Shown here piece after piece: positions 49,341 through 59,200 of a DNA stretch of 64,000 nt. The DNA comes from Halarcobacter sp. GTDB taxonomy: Bacteria > Campylobacterota > Campylobacteria > Campylobacterales > Arcobacteraceae. A program made the translations under genes and the position numbers. Location: positions 496,001 to 560,000 of the forward strand of contig NZ_OY780939.1 in assembly GCF_963675975.1 (NCBI RefSeq). Reading direction: 5' to 3'. How positions within the stretch are numbered: position 1 is the first letter of the stretch; the number at the start of each line of letters is the position of its first letter. Under the pieces are notes generated by a model. That model searched no databases. It was not told the origin of the DNA and was given only the letters and a program-made list of their open reading frames with translations.

Positions 49341-50186
49341 ATGAAAAAAAAGATATTTATACCTTTATTATTAGTTTTATTATTTGCAAGTTGTGCAATA
49401 GATAATAAAAATATATCAAAAATTTATAAAGATGTTAAAGATTGTAAAATCTATCCTGAAGATATGAGAAGATTTTATTGTTATAAAGAAAAAGCAGAAG
49501 ATGGAGATATCCTTGCTCAAAGCTGGATAGCGTACTATTATAATGTAGGAAAAATAGTTTCTGAAGATAAGAGAAAAGCTACAAAGTGGTATTTAAAAGC
49601 AGCAAAAGCAGGAGATACATATTCTCAAAGAGAATTAGCTATAAATTATTTAGATGATAAAGAATATAAAGAAGCTTTTTACTGGTTTCAAAAAGCCTCA
49701 GACTCAAATGACATGAAAGCACAAAAAGAATTAGCAAATTTATATGATAGAGGTTTAGGTGTAAAAAAAGATTTAAAGAAAGCATTTGAATATTTTCAAA
49801 AAGCTGCTTTTCAAGGAGATACCTTATCTCAAAATCAACTTGGGTATTATTTTGAACAAGGATGGGGAGTAGAAAAAGACTATAAAAAAGCTAAATACTG
49901 GTATGAAAAAACAGTAAAAAAAGATAACGCTTATGGATTATCTAAAATAGCTTATCTTTATGCAAATGGTTTTGGAGTAGAAAAAGATTATAAAAAAGCT
50001 TTCGATTTATTTATGCAAGCAGCTAATAAAGATGATAATTATTCTATGTCGTGGATAGGATATCTTTATGAAGAAGGCTTAGGAGTGGAAAAAAACATAG
50101 AAAAAGCTAAATATTGGTATATAAAATCTGGAAATGATTATGCAAAAAAAAGATATTACATAATAGAAAATAAAGTGAAGGAATAA
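49341..50186 (+). CDS. Sel1-repeat lipoprotein
   Basis: A 281-residue exported protein. The signal peptide ends in LLFASC, with Cys18 as the lipidation site. It is followed by about five or six Sel1 repeats of about 36 residues, each with the pattern A..WY.KA...GD..SQ..LA..Y. Examples are KATKWYLKAAKAGDTYSQRE and KKAFEYFQKAAFQGDTLSQN. Such repeats bind partner proteins. AGGTGAAGAG precedes the ATG. Confidence 0.9.
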   Translation: MKKKIFIPLLLVLLFASCAIDNKNISKIYKDVKDCKIYPEDMRRFYCYKEKAEDGDILAQSWIAYYYNVGKIVSEDKRKATKWYLKAAKAGDTYSQRELAINYLDDKEYKEAFYWFQKASDSNDMKAQKELANLYDRGLGVKKDLKKAFEYFQKAAFQGDTLSQNQLGYYFEQGWGVEKDYKKAKYWYEKTVKKDNAYGLSKIAYLYANGFGVEKDYKKAFDLFMQAANKDDNYSMSWIGYLYEEGLGVEKNIEKAKYWYIKSGNDYAKKRYYIIENKVKE

Positions 50187-50468
50187 CTATTTAAAAAGAG
50201 TTTGAGAGATTCATTAAATAATAATTAAGATTATATAAATAGAAATAATTGTATAATACTTCTAATAAATATGTTTAAAAGCACCAATCTCTATAAATAA
50301 GAGTGAAATATAAGTTTTAAGATTAATTTTGTCTTTTATTTTTTGTTATTCTACGACTGACACTATACACAATTTATCAGATACAAATACAAAAAATATA
50401 AACTTTAATCTAGATTATTATAGAATTCGCGAAATTGGTGTAATCAAAAATTAAGATTAGGAAAGATT
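50187..50468. other. Intergenic stretch with a possible tiny ORF
   Basis: These 282 nt hold no clear gene. A 41-codon frame from TTG 50329 to TAA 50454 reads partly like protein (NFNLDYYRIREIGVIKN) but has no good ribosome-binding site. It could be a gene remnant or chance. AGGAAAG at the right end serves the next gene. Confidence 0.35.
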
Positions 50469-51308
50469 ATGAAAGTTTATCTTTATGCAAAAAGTGGTCA
50501 TGCCATTGGATTGGATGCCACAAGAAGATGTTCAGCTGTTGCTAAACTTTTAGAAGAAAAAAATTGCGATCCAATTTTATGCACTTGTGATTTTAGAGCT
50601 GGTGCTTATGCTAAAGAGGAATTAGGTATAAAAAAGTATGTCTCAGTAGATATACTATCAAATTTGCCAAATATCATGGAAAGAGGAGATATCCTAATCT
50701 ATGATACTGATGAAGCAAGTGAATTTATGGAAACAAATATGAAAGAGTTTTGTACACTTTTATATAAAATACCTGATGATATACCTTCTAAAATCATTGA
50801 TAAAGAACTTTATAAAAGGCAAAAAAATCATCCAATAGAAAAAATGTTCTTTTTTGGAGATGATGATTACAACAATATACTTCTTAATCTATGCAAAGAT
50901 TCAAAACAAACAAATATACCTCTACTTTGGGGGCACTATTTCTTTTTAGGAAATGAAAAAGAGTTAAGCCCTTATTTCAGTGAAATATTAGAAGAAGAGG
51001 ATTACATTGATTCAATAAAAAAGGTTAAGTATCTTTTATCAGGATCACTTAATACATGTATTGAAGCTATAGAATGCGGGGGAAAACCTGTATTATTAAG
51101 AAGAGACGACAAAGAGTATGATGAGAGTTTAATAAAAGAGTTACATTTACCAACAATTAAAGGAAGTACTTTAGATGAGATAATTGAAAAATTTGATTCT
51201 ATAATAAAAAACTACCCTAAAATTAATTATTCACATAACTACGATATAGACTCTATCATAAACAGTATTTCTGTAAGGATAGAAACTTATAGAAAACTTA
51301 CATTTTAA
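50469..51308 (+). CDS. PseG-like (GT-B fold) conserved protein
   Basis: A 279-residue soluble protein. Its beginning, YLYAKSGHAIGLDATRRCSA followed by VAKLLEEK, resembles PseG-type nucleotide-sugar hydrolases and related GT-B enzymes. Its C-terminal segment YLLSGSLNTCIEAIECGGKP resembles their donor-binding region. The match is partial, so the reaction is unknown. No pseudaminic acid genes are adjacent. AGGAAAG precedes the ATG. Confidence 0.55.
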   Translation: MKVYLYAKSGHAIGLDATRRCSAVAKLLEEKNCDPILCTCDFRAGAYAKEELGIKKYVSVDILSNLPNIMERGDILIYDTDEASEFMETNMKEFCTLLYKIPDDIPSKIIDKELYKRQKNHPIEKMFFFGDDDYNNILLNLCKDSKQTNIPLLWGHYFFLGNEKELSPYFSEILEEEDYIDSIKKVKYLLSGSLNTCIEAIECGGKPVLLRRDDKEYDESLIKELHLPTIKGSTLDEIIEKFDSIIKNYPKINYSHNYDIDSIINSISVRIETYRKLTF

Positions 51309-51404
51309 TATATAAGCTTAACTTATAACTTAAACTTATAATTATTTATGTTAATTATAAGTTAGCTTTATATATAATTAAAGAAAAAGTTTAGGATGAG
51401 AAAA

Positions 51405-52790
51405 ATGGAAGCACAAACAGCGACTTTAAAAAAGACTCCATACCGAATAAAACGGTATTATGCTTATATTGTTGCCACTATGGTTGCTTTAATTGTACCT
51501 TTTATTACAATTAATGGAAATCATATATTTTTATTATCATTTGATAAAAAGCAACTTCACTTAATGGGTGTTGCATTTGATATGCAAGAATTATATTTAA
51601 TGCCATTTCTACTTATGTTATTATTCTTAGGTATTTTTGCAGTTACTGCAATTGGAGGAAGAGCATGGTGTGGATGGTCATGTCCGCAAACAATCTTTAG
51701 GGTTGTATATAGAGATTTAATCGAAGGAAAACTTTTAGGTCTAAGAAGAATAAAAAATAAACAAAAAGAACCAAATTGGAAAAAAGCAGAAAATGCTTCA
51801 AAAAGAGTTATTGCTATATTACTTTGGTCTTTACTAGCTATTATAGCAGCAGCTGACTTTATGTGGTACTTTGTTCCACCTGAGGATTTCTTTGCATATA
51901 TTCAAAACCCAACTGAACACTGGTTTTTAATAGGTTTTGTTTTAATCATTGCCGCATTTTTAGTATATGATGTGGTTTGGATGAAAGAAAACTTTTGTGT
52001 ATATGTTTGCCCTTATTCAAGAGTTCAATCAGTACTTTATGATGATGATACTTACCAAGCAATATACTCTACAAAAAGAGGTGGTAATATCTATAATGAA
52101 TCAAAAGAAAAAATTATCTTTAAGCAAAAAGATTTACCAAATGAACAAGATGAATGTACTGCCTGTGAATCTTGTGTAACTGTATGCCCTACTCATATTG
52201 ATATTAGAAAAGGTATGCAACTTGAATGTATCAACTGTTTAGAATGTGTTGATGCATGTACAACAGTTATGGGTAAATTAGGAAAAGAATCTTTAGTACA
52301 ATGGACAAGTACAAGGGATATTGAAAAAAATGAACCTACTAAAATATTTAGGAAATCTACAATTATGTACTCAGTAGCACTTGTAGTTATTATTGGTCTT
52401 TTATTTGTAATGGGTGGAGAAAAAGAGCATATGTTGTTAAATGTAAATAAAACAACACAACTTTATAAAGTAAAAGAAGGAAATGTTGTAACAAATAACT
52501 TCTTATTCCTTTTCCAAAACACTGATTCTAAAACTCATACATATGATTTAGAAGTAATTGATCATCCAGATATTAAAATTACAAGATTTAAACCATTTAA
52601 ATTAAGCCCTAAAAAAATGGCTAAAAAAGTAGTTATTTTACAAACAGATAAAGTACTTGTAAATGATGCTACAAAAGATACACCAATCACTGTTACAATC
52701 AGAGCTTTTGCGGTTGATGAACCTGAAAAAGTAACTGTATTTAGAAAAGCAGTATTTATCTATCCAAGAGCTGACAAGCTAAAAAAATAA
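51405..52790 (+). CDS. ccoG: Cytochrome c oxidase accessory protein CcoG (FixG/RdxA)
   Basis: A membrane ferredoxin needed for copper insertion into cbb3-type cytochrome oxidase. I chose the ATG at 51405 because AGGA lies 8 nt before it; the ATG at 51396 overlaps that site. The 461 residues contain several membrane segments with WCGWSCPQTIFRVVYRDLIEG and CVYVCPYSRVQSVLYD. Two 4Fe-4S motifs follow, CTACESCVTVCP and CINCLECVDAC, and a beta-sandwich C-terminus ends the protein. Confidence 0.95.
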   Translation: MEAQTATLKKTPYRIKRYYAYIVATMVALIVPFITINGNHIFLLSFDKKQLHLMGVAFDMQELYLMPFLLMLLFLGIFAVTAIGGRAWCGWSCPQTIFRVVYRDLIEGKLLGLRRIKNKQKEPNWKKAENASKRVIAILLWSLLAIIAAADFMWYFVPPEDFFAYIQNPTEHWFLIGFVLIIAAFLVYDVVWMKENFCVYVCPYSRVQSVLYDDDTYQAIYSTKRGGNIYNESKEKIIFKQKDLPNEQDECTACESCVTVCPTHIDIRKGMQLECINCLECVDACTTVMGKLGKESLVQWTSTRDIEKNEPTKIFRKSTIMYSVALVVIIGLLFVMGGEKEHMLLNVNKTTQLYKVKEGNVVTNNFLFLFQNTDSKTHTYDLEVIDHPDIKITRFKPFKLSPKKMAKKVVILQTDKVLVNDATKDTPITVTIRAFAVDEPEKVTVFRKAVFIYPRADKLKK

Positions 52791-52794
52791 AGTA

Positions 52795-52816
52795 AAAGGA
52801 GTTTCAATACTCCTTT
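52795..52816 (+). terminator. Hairpin after ccoG
   Basis: AAAGGAGT and ACTCCTTT form a perfect 8-bp stem with a 6-nt loop, starting 5 nt after the ccoG stop. The right arm ends in TTT followed by CTAC, so the U-tract is short. It separates ccoG from pyrG. Confidence 0.6.
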
Positions 52817-52902
52817 CTACTTAACTCAAAATTTACTTCTATTAAGTTATAATCGCGAAATAATTTTACAATTTTCAATCAATTTTTACGGAGTTTCATA
52901 CA

Positions 52903-54519
52903 ATGACTAAATTCATATTTGTTACAGGTGGGGTTTTAAGCTCACTAGGAAAAGGTATTACCTCAGCTTCTATAGCAACTATTTTAAAACAATCAGGTTT
53001 TCAAGTTTCAATGCTTAAAATCGATCCATATTTAAATGTTGACCCAGGGACTATGAGTCCCCTAGAGCATGGAGAGGTTTTCGTTACAGCTGATGGTGCA
53101 GAAACAGACTTGGATTTAGGAAACTACGAAAGATTTATAGATAAAACTCTTACTGCAAAAAACTCTTTTACAACAGGTCAAGTTTACCAAAGTGTAATTA
53201 GAAGGGAAAGAAAAGGTGGATACTTAGGTAAGACTATTCAAGTTATTCCACATGTTGTAGATGAGATTAAAGACAGAATTTATGCAGCAGCTGAAGATAA
53301 TGACTTTTTAATCATTGAGCTTGGTGGAACTGTTGGGGATATAGAAGGTTTACCTTTTATGGAAGCAATTAGAGCTATGAAACATGAGTTACCAAAAACA
53401 AATACAATGAATATTCATGTAAGTTTAATCCCTTACATAAAAGCTGCAGGAGAACTAAAAACAAAACCTACACAACACTCTGTACAAGAATTGAGAAGAA
53501 TTGGTATCACTCCACATATGTTAGTATGTAGAACAGAGAAACCTCTTCCAAAAAATCTAAAAGATAAACTTGCACTTTCATGTGATATTGATAGAAATGC
53601 AGTTATTGAAGCAGGAGATGCACAATCAATTTATCAAGTGCCTCTTCACTTTATCAAAGAGGGTATTTTAAATCCTTTATCTGAGCACTTCAATGTAAAA
53701 CTAAAACCAAATATGGAAAAATGGGATACATTAGTAAAAAATATTCTTGTACCTCAAGATGAAGTTACAATTGCATTTGTTGGTAAATATCTAGATTTAA
53801 AAGAGTCTTATAAATCATTAATCGAAGCACTAATTCACGCTGGAGCTCACCTAAATACAAAAGTAAATATTGTTTGGTGTGATTCTCAGAGAATAGAAGA
53901 TAGTGGAGCATATGAAATTATCGGAAATGCTGATGGTATCTTAGTTGCAGGTGGATTTGGGCACAGAGGTGTTTTAGGGAAACTTGAAGCTATTAAATAT
54001 GCAAGAGAAAATAAAATTCCATATCTTGGTATCTGTTTAGGTATGCAGTTAGCAGTTATAGAATATGCTAGAAATGTACTTGAGATTGAAGATGCTAACT
54101 CAGTTGAATTTGATACAGAAACACCAAATCCATTTATATATTTAATTGATGAATTTATTGACCAAAGTGGTAACAAACAAGTTAGAACTAAAAAATCTCC
54201 TATGGGAGGAACAATGAGACTTGGGGAATATCCATTTGAACCACTAAAAGGAAGTAATCTTCAAAAAGCTTATGGTACAGAAAAAGTATATTATGAAAGA
54301 CATAGACATAGATATGAGGCAAACCCAGCATATAAAGAACAATTAGAAAAAGCAGGTATGCAAATAACTGGTCAATCTAATGGTCTTATTGAGGCTGTAG
54401 AGATAAAAGACCATCCATGGTTTGTAGGAGTTCAATTCCACCCAGAATTTACTTCACACTTAGAAACACCAAATCCAATTATTTTAGAGTTTGTAAAACA
54501 AGCGAACGCCACTAAGTAA
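52903..54519 (+). CDS. pyrG: CTP synthase
   Basis: Converts UTP to CTP with glutamine. The 538 residues have the N-terminal synthase domain with [40 protein letters not shown] and [19 protein letters not shown]. The C-terminal glutaminase has the nucleophile Cys in [11 protein letters not shown] and a His/Glu in GVQFHPEF. It is coupled to recJ through TAATG. Confidence 0.98.
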   Translation: MTKFIFVTGGVLSSLGKGITSASIATILKQSGFQVSMLKIDPYLNVDPGTMSPLEHGEVFVTADGAETDLDLGNYERFIDKTLTAKNSFTTGQVYQSVIRRERKGGYLGKTIQVIPHVVDEIKDRIYAAAEDNDFLIIELGGTVGDIEGLPFMEAIRAMKHELPKTNTMNIHVSLIPYIKAAGELKTKPTQHSVQELRRIGITPHMLVCRTEKPLPKNLKDKLALSCDIDRNAVIEAGDAQSIYQVPLHFIKEGILNPLSEHFNVKLKPNMEKWDTLVKNILVPQDEVTIAFVGKYLDLKESYKSLIEALIHAGAHLNTKVNIVWCDSQRIEDSGAYEIIGNADGILVAGGFGHRGVLGKLEAIKYARENKIPYLGICLGMQLAVIEYARNVLEIEDANSVEFDTETPNPFIYLIDEFIDQSGNKQVRTKKSPMGGTMRLGEYPFEPLKGSNLQKAYGTEKVYYERHRHRYEANPAYKEQLEKAGMQITGQSNGLIEAVEIKDHPWFVGVQFHPEFTSHLETPNPIILEFVKQANATK

Positions 54520-56084
54520 TGTCAAAAATTACGAAAAAAAAACTTTTCGATCTTTTAAAAGCAAGGCATGAGGATAACCAATATACTCGCCTTGCCCAAA
54601 TACCTAAACCTGATAGTTTTAAAGATATAGATAAAGCTACAAAAAGAATCAAAAAAGCTTTAGAAACAAATGAACAAATCACTATTGTTGGAGATTATGA
54701 TGTTGATGGAGTAGTATCTACTACAATTATAGTTGACTTCTTCAAAAAAATTGGAGTAGAAGTAAATCATATTATTCCAAACAGATTTAAACATGGATAT
54801 GGTTTATCACCTAAGATTGTTGATATGATTGATTCTGGTTTAGTAATAACAGTAGACAATGGTATTTCTGCTGTAAATGCTGCTAAAAAACTAAAAGAAA
54901 AAAATATAGATTTGATTATCACAGACCATCATACAGTTGGAGATGAACTTCCTGATGCACTTGCAATCATAAATCCTAAACAAGAAGATTGTACTTTTCC
55001 ATTTAAAGATATATGTGGAGCACAAGTTGCTTGGTATTTATGTGCAGCAATAAAAAAAGAGATCAATGCAGATGTAAACTTACAAGAGTTTTTTGACCTT
55101 TTATGTATTGCAATAATAGCTGATATCATGCCAATGACAAGTTTAAACTATACTATGGTTAAACACGGGCTAAAGTTAATAAAACAATCTCAAAGACCAG
55201 CTTTTATAAAAATAAATGAGATGATGCAAAAGAACCTATATGTTTCAGATGATATTGGTTTTACAATTGCACCTAAAATCAATAGTGCAGGAAGAATGGA
55301 TGATGCTTCAGTTGCCTTATCTTTTTTATTATCTGAAAATATATATGATGCAAATAATTCATTACAACTTTTAGAAGAATTAAATTGTTATAGAAAAGTT
55401 CTTCAAGAAAGAATCTCTCAAAAAGCAAACAATGCAACAAATGAAGAAGATAATGCAGTAATTGTTTGGGGAGATGATTGGCATGAAGGTGTTATTGGGA
55501 TTGTCGCATCTAAGCTTTCAAATTCACATAAAAAACCAGCTTTTATTTTTTCTATTAAAGATGGAATAGCAAAAGGAAGTGCTAGAGCAAATGCTAATAT
55601 AAATCTTCACTCTATTATTTCTGAAACATCTGATTTATTAATAGGTTTCGGTGGACATAAAAATGCCGCTGGCTTATCTATGAAAGCATCAAATCTTGAA
55701 GAGTTTAAAGAGAGAATTAACTCTTTGTTGAATATTGAACCTGAAGAGCTACATATAGAACATGATGTCTTAGGAGAGCTTGATGCTTCATGTGTTGATA
55801 TAGAGTTTTTAGATATTATTGAAAAGTTTGAACCATATGGATTAGATAATCACAGACCTATATTTAAAATATCAAATTCTAAAGTTATGAAATCTCAACT
55901 TTTTGGAAAAGACAAAAACCATTTAAAGCTAACACTAAATAATAATGGCTTTGTATTCGAAGCTTTACAATTTCACACAGAAAATAAAATATTAGATGAA
56001 TATATAAGTTTAGTAGTATCTATAAATAAAAATGAATTTAGAGGGGAAGTAAGCCCTCAGTTTCTAATCCAAGATATTTTATAA
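54519..56084 (+). CDS. recJ: Single-strand DNA exonuclease RecJ
   Basis: A 5'-3' exonuclease of repair and recombination, 521 residues. DHH-family motifs are present: ITIVGDYDVDGVVSTTIIV, VITVDNGIS, LIITDHHTVGDELPDA, and the DHHA1 motif LIGFGGHKNAAGLS. The pyrG-recJ order matches other Campylobacterota. It overlaps the convergent lipoprotein gene by 6 nt. Confidence 0.95.
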   Translation: MSKITKKKLFDLLKARHEDNQYTRLAQIPKPDSFKDIDKATKRIKKALETNEQITIVGDYDVDGVVSTTIIVDFFKKIGVEVNHIIPNRFKHGYGLSPKIVDMIDSGLVITVDNGISAVNAAKKLKEKNIDLIITDHHTVGDELPDALAIINPKQEDCTFPFKDICGAQVAWYLCAAIKKEINADVNLQEFFDLLCIAIIADIMPMTSLNYTMVKHGLKLIKQSQRPAFIKINEMMQKNLYVSDDIGFTIAPKINSAGRMDDASVALSFLLSENIYDANNSLQLLEELNCYRKVLQERISQKANNATNEEDNAVIVWGDDWHEGVIGIVASKLSNSHKKPAFIFSIKDGIAKGSARANANINLHSIISETSDLLIGFGGHKNAAGLSMKASNLEEFKERINSLLNIEPEELHIEHDVLGELDASCVDIEFLDIIEKFEPYGLDNHRPIFKISNSKVMKSQLFGKDKNHLKLTLNNNGFVFEALQFHTENKILDEYISLVVSINKNEFRGEVSPQFLIQDIL

Positions 56085-56720
56085 AACCATTGGAGTGATT
56101 ATATGAGAATGGGAAGAACTTCTTTCCAAATCTAAAATCTCTTCATCAATCAAAGTTTCACTATATGCAGAACTCAAAATTGTTCCATTTTTTATATCTA
56201 TAAGTTTTATAAAAACTATTAAACTTTGTGTAGTGATACTATAAGTTCCTACAAAAGCATAATTATTATCAACTGTTTTATCTTTTATATCTTTTTGGTT
56301 TCTTGTTAAGAGATTAAATCCATGCTTGCCATACTGAAAATCTCTTCCAAGCTCAATAGCTTTTATGATAATACCTCTGTTAGATAATGAATTTTTCATT
56401 TGTTCAGATAAAAGAAAGCCCAATTTTGAACGATTTTGTAATCTATTTATATTAACAAAATCAGGTACTAATATAATCTCTTCAGAAGTTATATATTTAG
56501 CTACTTTTGATTCTTGGTCTTGAATAAGATTTTCAACAAGCGAATTAAAATCATTTGCACCAGTTAAGTTTTTGTGATATGTAGGAGATTTACTAGCTAT
56601 CTTTTTAGCAATATTACCTGTAGTAACCTCTTTTACCATATCAACACATCCGGTAAAGAAAGTAATTAAAAGTATTGGAAGTAGATTATACTTCAATACT
56701 TTTACAAAAAAATTATTCAT
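56079..56720 (-). CDS. FlgO-domain lipoprotein (second copy)
   Basis: A 213-residue outer-membrane-type lipoprotein. The signal ends in ITFFTGC, with Cys25 lipidated. The mature part fits the FlgO pattern: ILVPDFVNINRLQNRSKLGF, LLSEQMKNSLSNRGIIIKAI and AFVGTYSITTQSLIVFIKLI. FlgO proteins support flagellar outer-membrane structures in Vibrio; the role here is inferred. It lies 5 nt downstream of a related gene. Confidence 0.75.
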   Translation of the reverse strand: MNNFFVKVLKYNLLPILLITFFTGCVDMVKEVTTGNIAKKIASKSPTYHKNLTGANDFNSLVENLIQDQESKVAKYITSEEIILVPDFVNINRLQNRSKLGFLLSEQMKNSLSNRGIIIKAIELGRDFQYGKHGFNLLTRNQKDIKDKTVDNNYAFVGTYSITTQSLIVFIKLIDIKNGTILSSAYSETLIDEEILDLERSSSHSHIITPMVL

Positions 56721-56725
56721 TTATA

Positions 56726-57388
56726 CTATTTTTCTTCGATTATATTAATAGTTCTTGCTGGTTTACAATCTTTGAAAAGAATACAATCATTTTTTCTATT
56801 GTGTTGGAAAGTTGATCTTGCACTTGAAATAATTTTACCAGTAATATTATCCATAACTCTTGCATTTAACATAATTTTTCCATATTGTCTTGAATAAGTA
56901 CCAACTACAACATATGTATTTGGTATTTTTTCTTTTAATTTATGTGGATTTCTACTAATAAAATACTCACCTCTTTCATTTATAGATACAGCCATTTGAC
57001 CTCTATATTCTATAATATTAAAACCTCTATTAGACATCTCATTAATTAAACTTTCACTTACAATTCTTCCAAACTCAGTAGTTTTTTTAAAATTATCCAG
57101 TCTTACAAAAGATGTGATTAAAATTGGTTTATTTGTACTCATTTTTTGGTTTTGCATCATTTGTGCTGCCAATGAGTTAATAGTTGCTTCAAGTGTATAT
57201 TGCGTAGTAACATTTTGTTGCATATCATTTGCTACTTCAATATGTTGTTTTGTAACTTGAACTTTTTGATTTTCTTTATCAACTGAGTTATCTGAATAAC
57301 TTTGAAGAAGTGGTGATTTTACAGAACACCCTAAAAATAATGAAACAGTTGCAGCTACAAGGCAAGATTTAGCGAAAGTTTTATACAT
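56726..57388 (-). CDS. FlgO-domain lipoprotein (first copy)
   Basis: A 220-residue lipoprotein with signal VSLFLGC (Cys21). It has the same mature layout as the following gene: ILITSFVRLDNFKKTTEFGR, IVSESLINEMSNRGFNIIEY, TYVVVGTYSRQYGKIMLNAR. The pair is probably an old tandem duplication. A Gln/Asn/Thr-rich linker follows the lipobox. No flagellar genes lie in the window. Confidence 0.75.
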   Translation of the reverse strand: MYKTFAKSCLVAATVSLFLGCSVKSPLLQSYSDNSVDKENQKVQVTKQHIEVANDMQQNVTTQYTLEATINSLAAQMMQNQKMSTNKPILITSFVRLDNFKKTTEFGRIVSESLINEMSNRGFNIIEYRGQMAVSINERGEYFISRNPHKLKEKIPNTYVVVGTYSRQYGKIMLNARVMDNITGKIISSARSTFQHNRKNDCILFKDCKPARTINIIEEK

Positions 57389-57529
57389 AAATTCCCCTTA
57401 TGATAGTTACTAAGATTTTATTTAAAAATAGCTTATAAATTCTTGAAAACTCTTCTTATAAGTCCACTAATACACCTATTTTCATGTTAATATGATAAAA
57501 TACGAAAATATAAATTAAGGAGTTGAATT

Positions 57530-58072
57530 ATGTCAAAAGTTTTATTACCAATATCAAACGGTTTTGAAGAGATTGAAGCTTTAACTATAGCTGATATTTG
57601 TAGACGAGCAGAGATAGAAGTTGTTATAGCATCAATTGAAGATTTAAAAGTTTCAGGTGCTCATAATATAAGTGTTAATGCAGATTCACTTTTAAAAGAC
57701 GTAAACCCAGATGATTTTGATATGATAGTTTTACCAGGAGGCCTTCCAAATGCCTTTAATCTTGCAGATGATGAGTTATTAAAGACTATATTAAAAAAAT
57801 TTAAAAATGAAAATAAATATATTGGTGCCATTTGTGCAGCACCTTATGCTTTACATAAAGCAGAGGTTTTAAATAAAGAATACACATGCTACCCAAGTTT
57901 TGAACAAAGAATAGATTCTTCAAATTATGTTGAAGATAAAATTATAGTACAAGATGAAAAAGTAATAACTTCACAAGGACCAGCTACAGCAATGCCTTTT
58001 GCGTTAGAACTTGTAAAGATATTAAAAGGTGAAGAGATTTCAACTCAAGTAAAGAATGAACTTTTAGCTTAA
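57530..58072 (+). CDS. DJ-1/PfpI family protein
   Basis: A 180-residue protein of the DJ-1/ThiJ fold. It shows LPISNGFEEIEALTIADICR, VLPGGLPNAFNL, and the nucleophile elbow IGAICAAPYAL with the reactive Cys. YajL-type members are linked to chaperone or deglycase activity, which is debated. TAAGGAG precedes the ATG. It overlaps the convergent glycosyltransferase gene by 9 nt. Confidence 0.9.
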   Translation: MSKVLLPISNGFEEIEALTIADICRRAEIEVVIASIEDLKVSGAHNISVNADSLLKDVNPDDFDMIVLPGGLPNAFNLADDELLKTILKKFKNENKYIGAICAAPYALHKAEVLNKEYTCYPSFEQRIDSSNYVEDKIIVQDEKVITSQGPATAMPFALELVKILKGEEISTQVKNELLA

Positions 58073-59200
58073 TTTTTTCAAAATCTCTTCATTTTTTTCC
58101 CAAAAATCTAAAAAACTATGAGAGATAGACATATCTCTCATAAACTCATATGCTTTATTTCTCTTAGAAAAATACTCTTCATCTTTTTTTGCTAATTCTT
58201 TTAAGGCTTCAATAACCTCTTTATTTGAATTTATATCAACAATATATCCAAAATCTTTTTTTACAAATGTTTTAGGACCACCTTTAGTGGTAACTATTAC
58301 AGGAAGAGAAGAAGACATGGCTTCCATAACAACTTGACCTAAAGTATCAGTTGTAGAAGGGAAAATAAAACAATCACTTGAAGCATATATTGAAGATAGT
58401 TCTTTACCTCTTTTTCTACCTAAATAAGTAATTGATTCATCTTCAATTGTTGTTTTAAGTTCTTTATCCCCAACTAATATCAACTGACAATTTTCTAACT
58501 TTGCTTCTTGCCAAAGGTTTAAAAGCTTATGTACATTTTTTTCAACAGAAACTCTACCCACATATAAAACTTTAAATTTTTTGTTATCAACTTGATATTT
58601 ACTCCAAATAGAATCATCTTTAAACTCTTTATCAAAGCTTTCAATATTTATCCCTGCTTTTAAAAGATATAAATCTTCATCCTTAAAACTTAGTTGCTCT
58701 TTTAAAGTTTTAAAATATTCGTCAGATCTAGAAAACAAAGCTTTATATGAACCATAAAAAAATTTTAAAAATTTAATTGTACTCCAACGAAAAAATCTAT
58801 TTTTTGTATTTTTATACATATAAGCAGGAAAATCCGTATGATAAATACCAACAACTGGTATTTTCAATAATTTTGCGCTTATTAAAGCGCATAAACCTAC
58901 AGTCCCTGGCGTTGAGATATGTAATAAATCAGGATTAATTTTTTTTATCTCTGCTTTTATTTTAAAAAAATTTGGTAATACCAAATCCAAAGATTGATAA
59001 TAAGGCATTTTCATTCTAAATATAGGTTTTATATTTTTAATATTTGCAAAACTCTCTTCAGCTTCTTTTTTTGTAGAGGTAATTACAGTAAACTCCTTAT
59101 TATATGTTACTGCTTCTTTTGCAAAATCTTGAATAAATCTTGAAACACCATTAACATCAAAAACTGTATCACTAACTAAGCATATATTTAAATTTTTCAT
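58064..59200 (-). CDS. Family 4 (GT-B) glycosyltransferase
   Basis: A 378-residue retaining glycosyltransferase. The N-terminal acceptor domain has CLVSDTVFDVNGVSRFIQDF. The C-terminal donor domain has VLYVGRVSVEKNVHKLL and IFPSTTDTLGQVVMEAMSSS with the conserved Glu. Relatives transfer mannose or glucose to lipids. There is no Shine-Dalgarno sequence: the ATG is the outer end of one arm of a 23-bp inverted repeat shared with the divergent phosphoesterase gene. The divergent pairing with a phosphoesterase suggests a role in envelope lipids. Confidence 0.85.
   Translation of the reverse strand: MKNLNICLVSDTVFDVNGVSRFIQDFAKEAVTYNKEFTVITSTKKEAEESFANIKNIKPIFRMKMPYYQSLDLVLPNFFKIKAEIKKINPDLLHISTPGTVGLCALISAKLLKIPVVGIYHTDFPAYMYKNTKNRFFRWSTIKFLKFFYGSYKALFSRSDEYFKTLKEQLSFKDEDLYLLKAGINIESFDKEFKDDSIWSKYQVDNKKFKVLYVGRVSVEKNVHKLLNLWQEAKLENCQLILVGDKELKTTIEDESITYLGRKRGKELSSIYASSDCFIFPSTTDTLGQVVMEAMSSSLPVIVTTKGGPKTFVKKDFGYIVDINSNKEVIEALKELAKKDEEYFSKRNKAYEFMRDMSISHSFLDFWEKNEEILKKLS

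Noticed and set aside
50329-50454. A 41-codon TTG-started ORF upstream of the PseG-like gene
   Set aside because: It reads partly like protein but has no Shine-Dalgarno sequence and no match, so it is kept only as a note on the intergenic region.
52801-52810. GTTTCAATAC after ccoG, identical to the start of the deviant CRISPR repeat
   Set aside because: Only ten bases match. It is the loop and flanks of the ccoG hairpin, with no second copy nearby.
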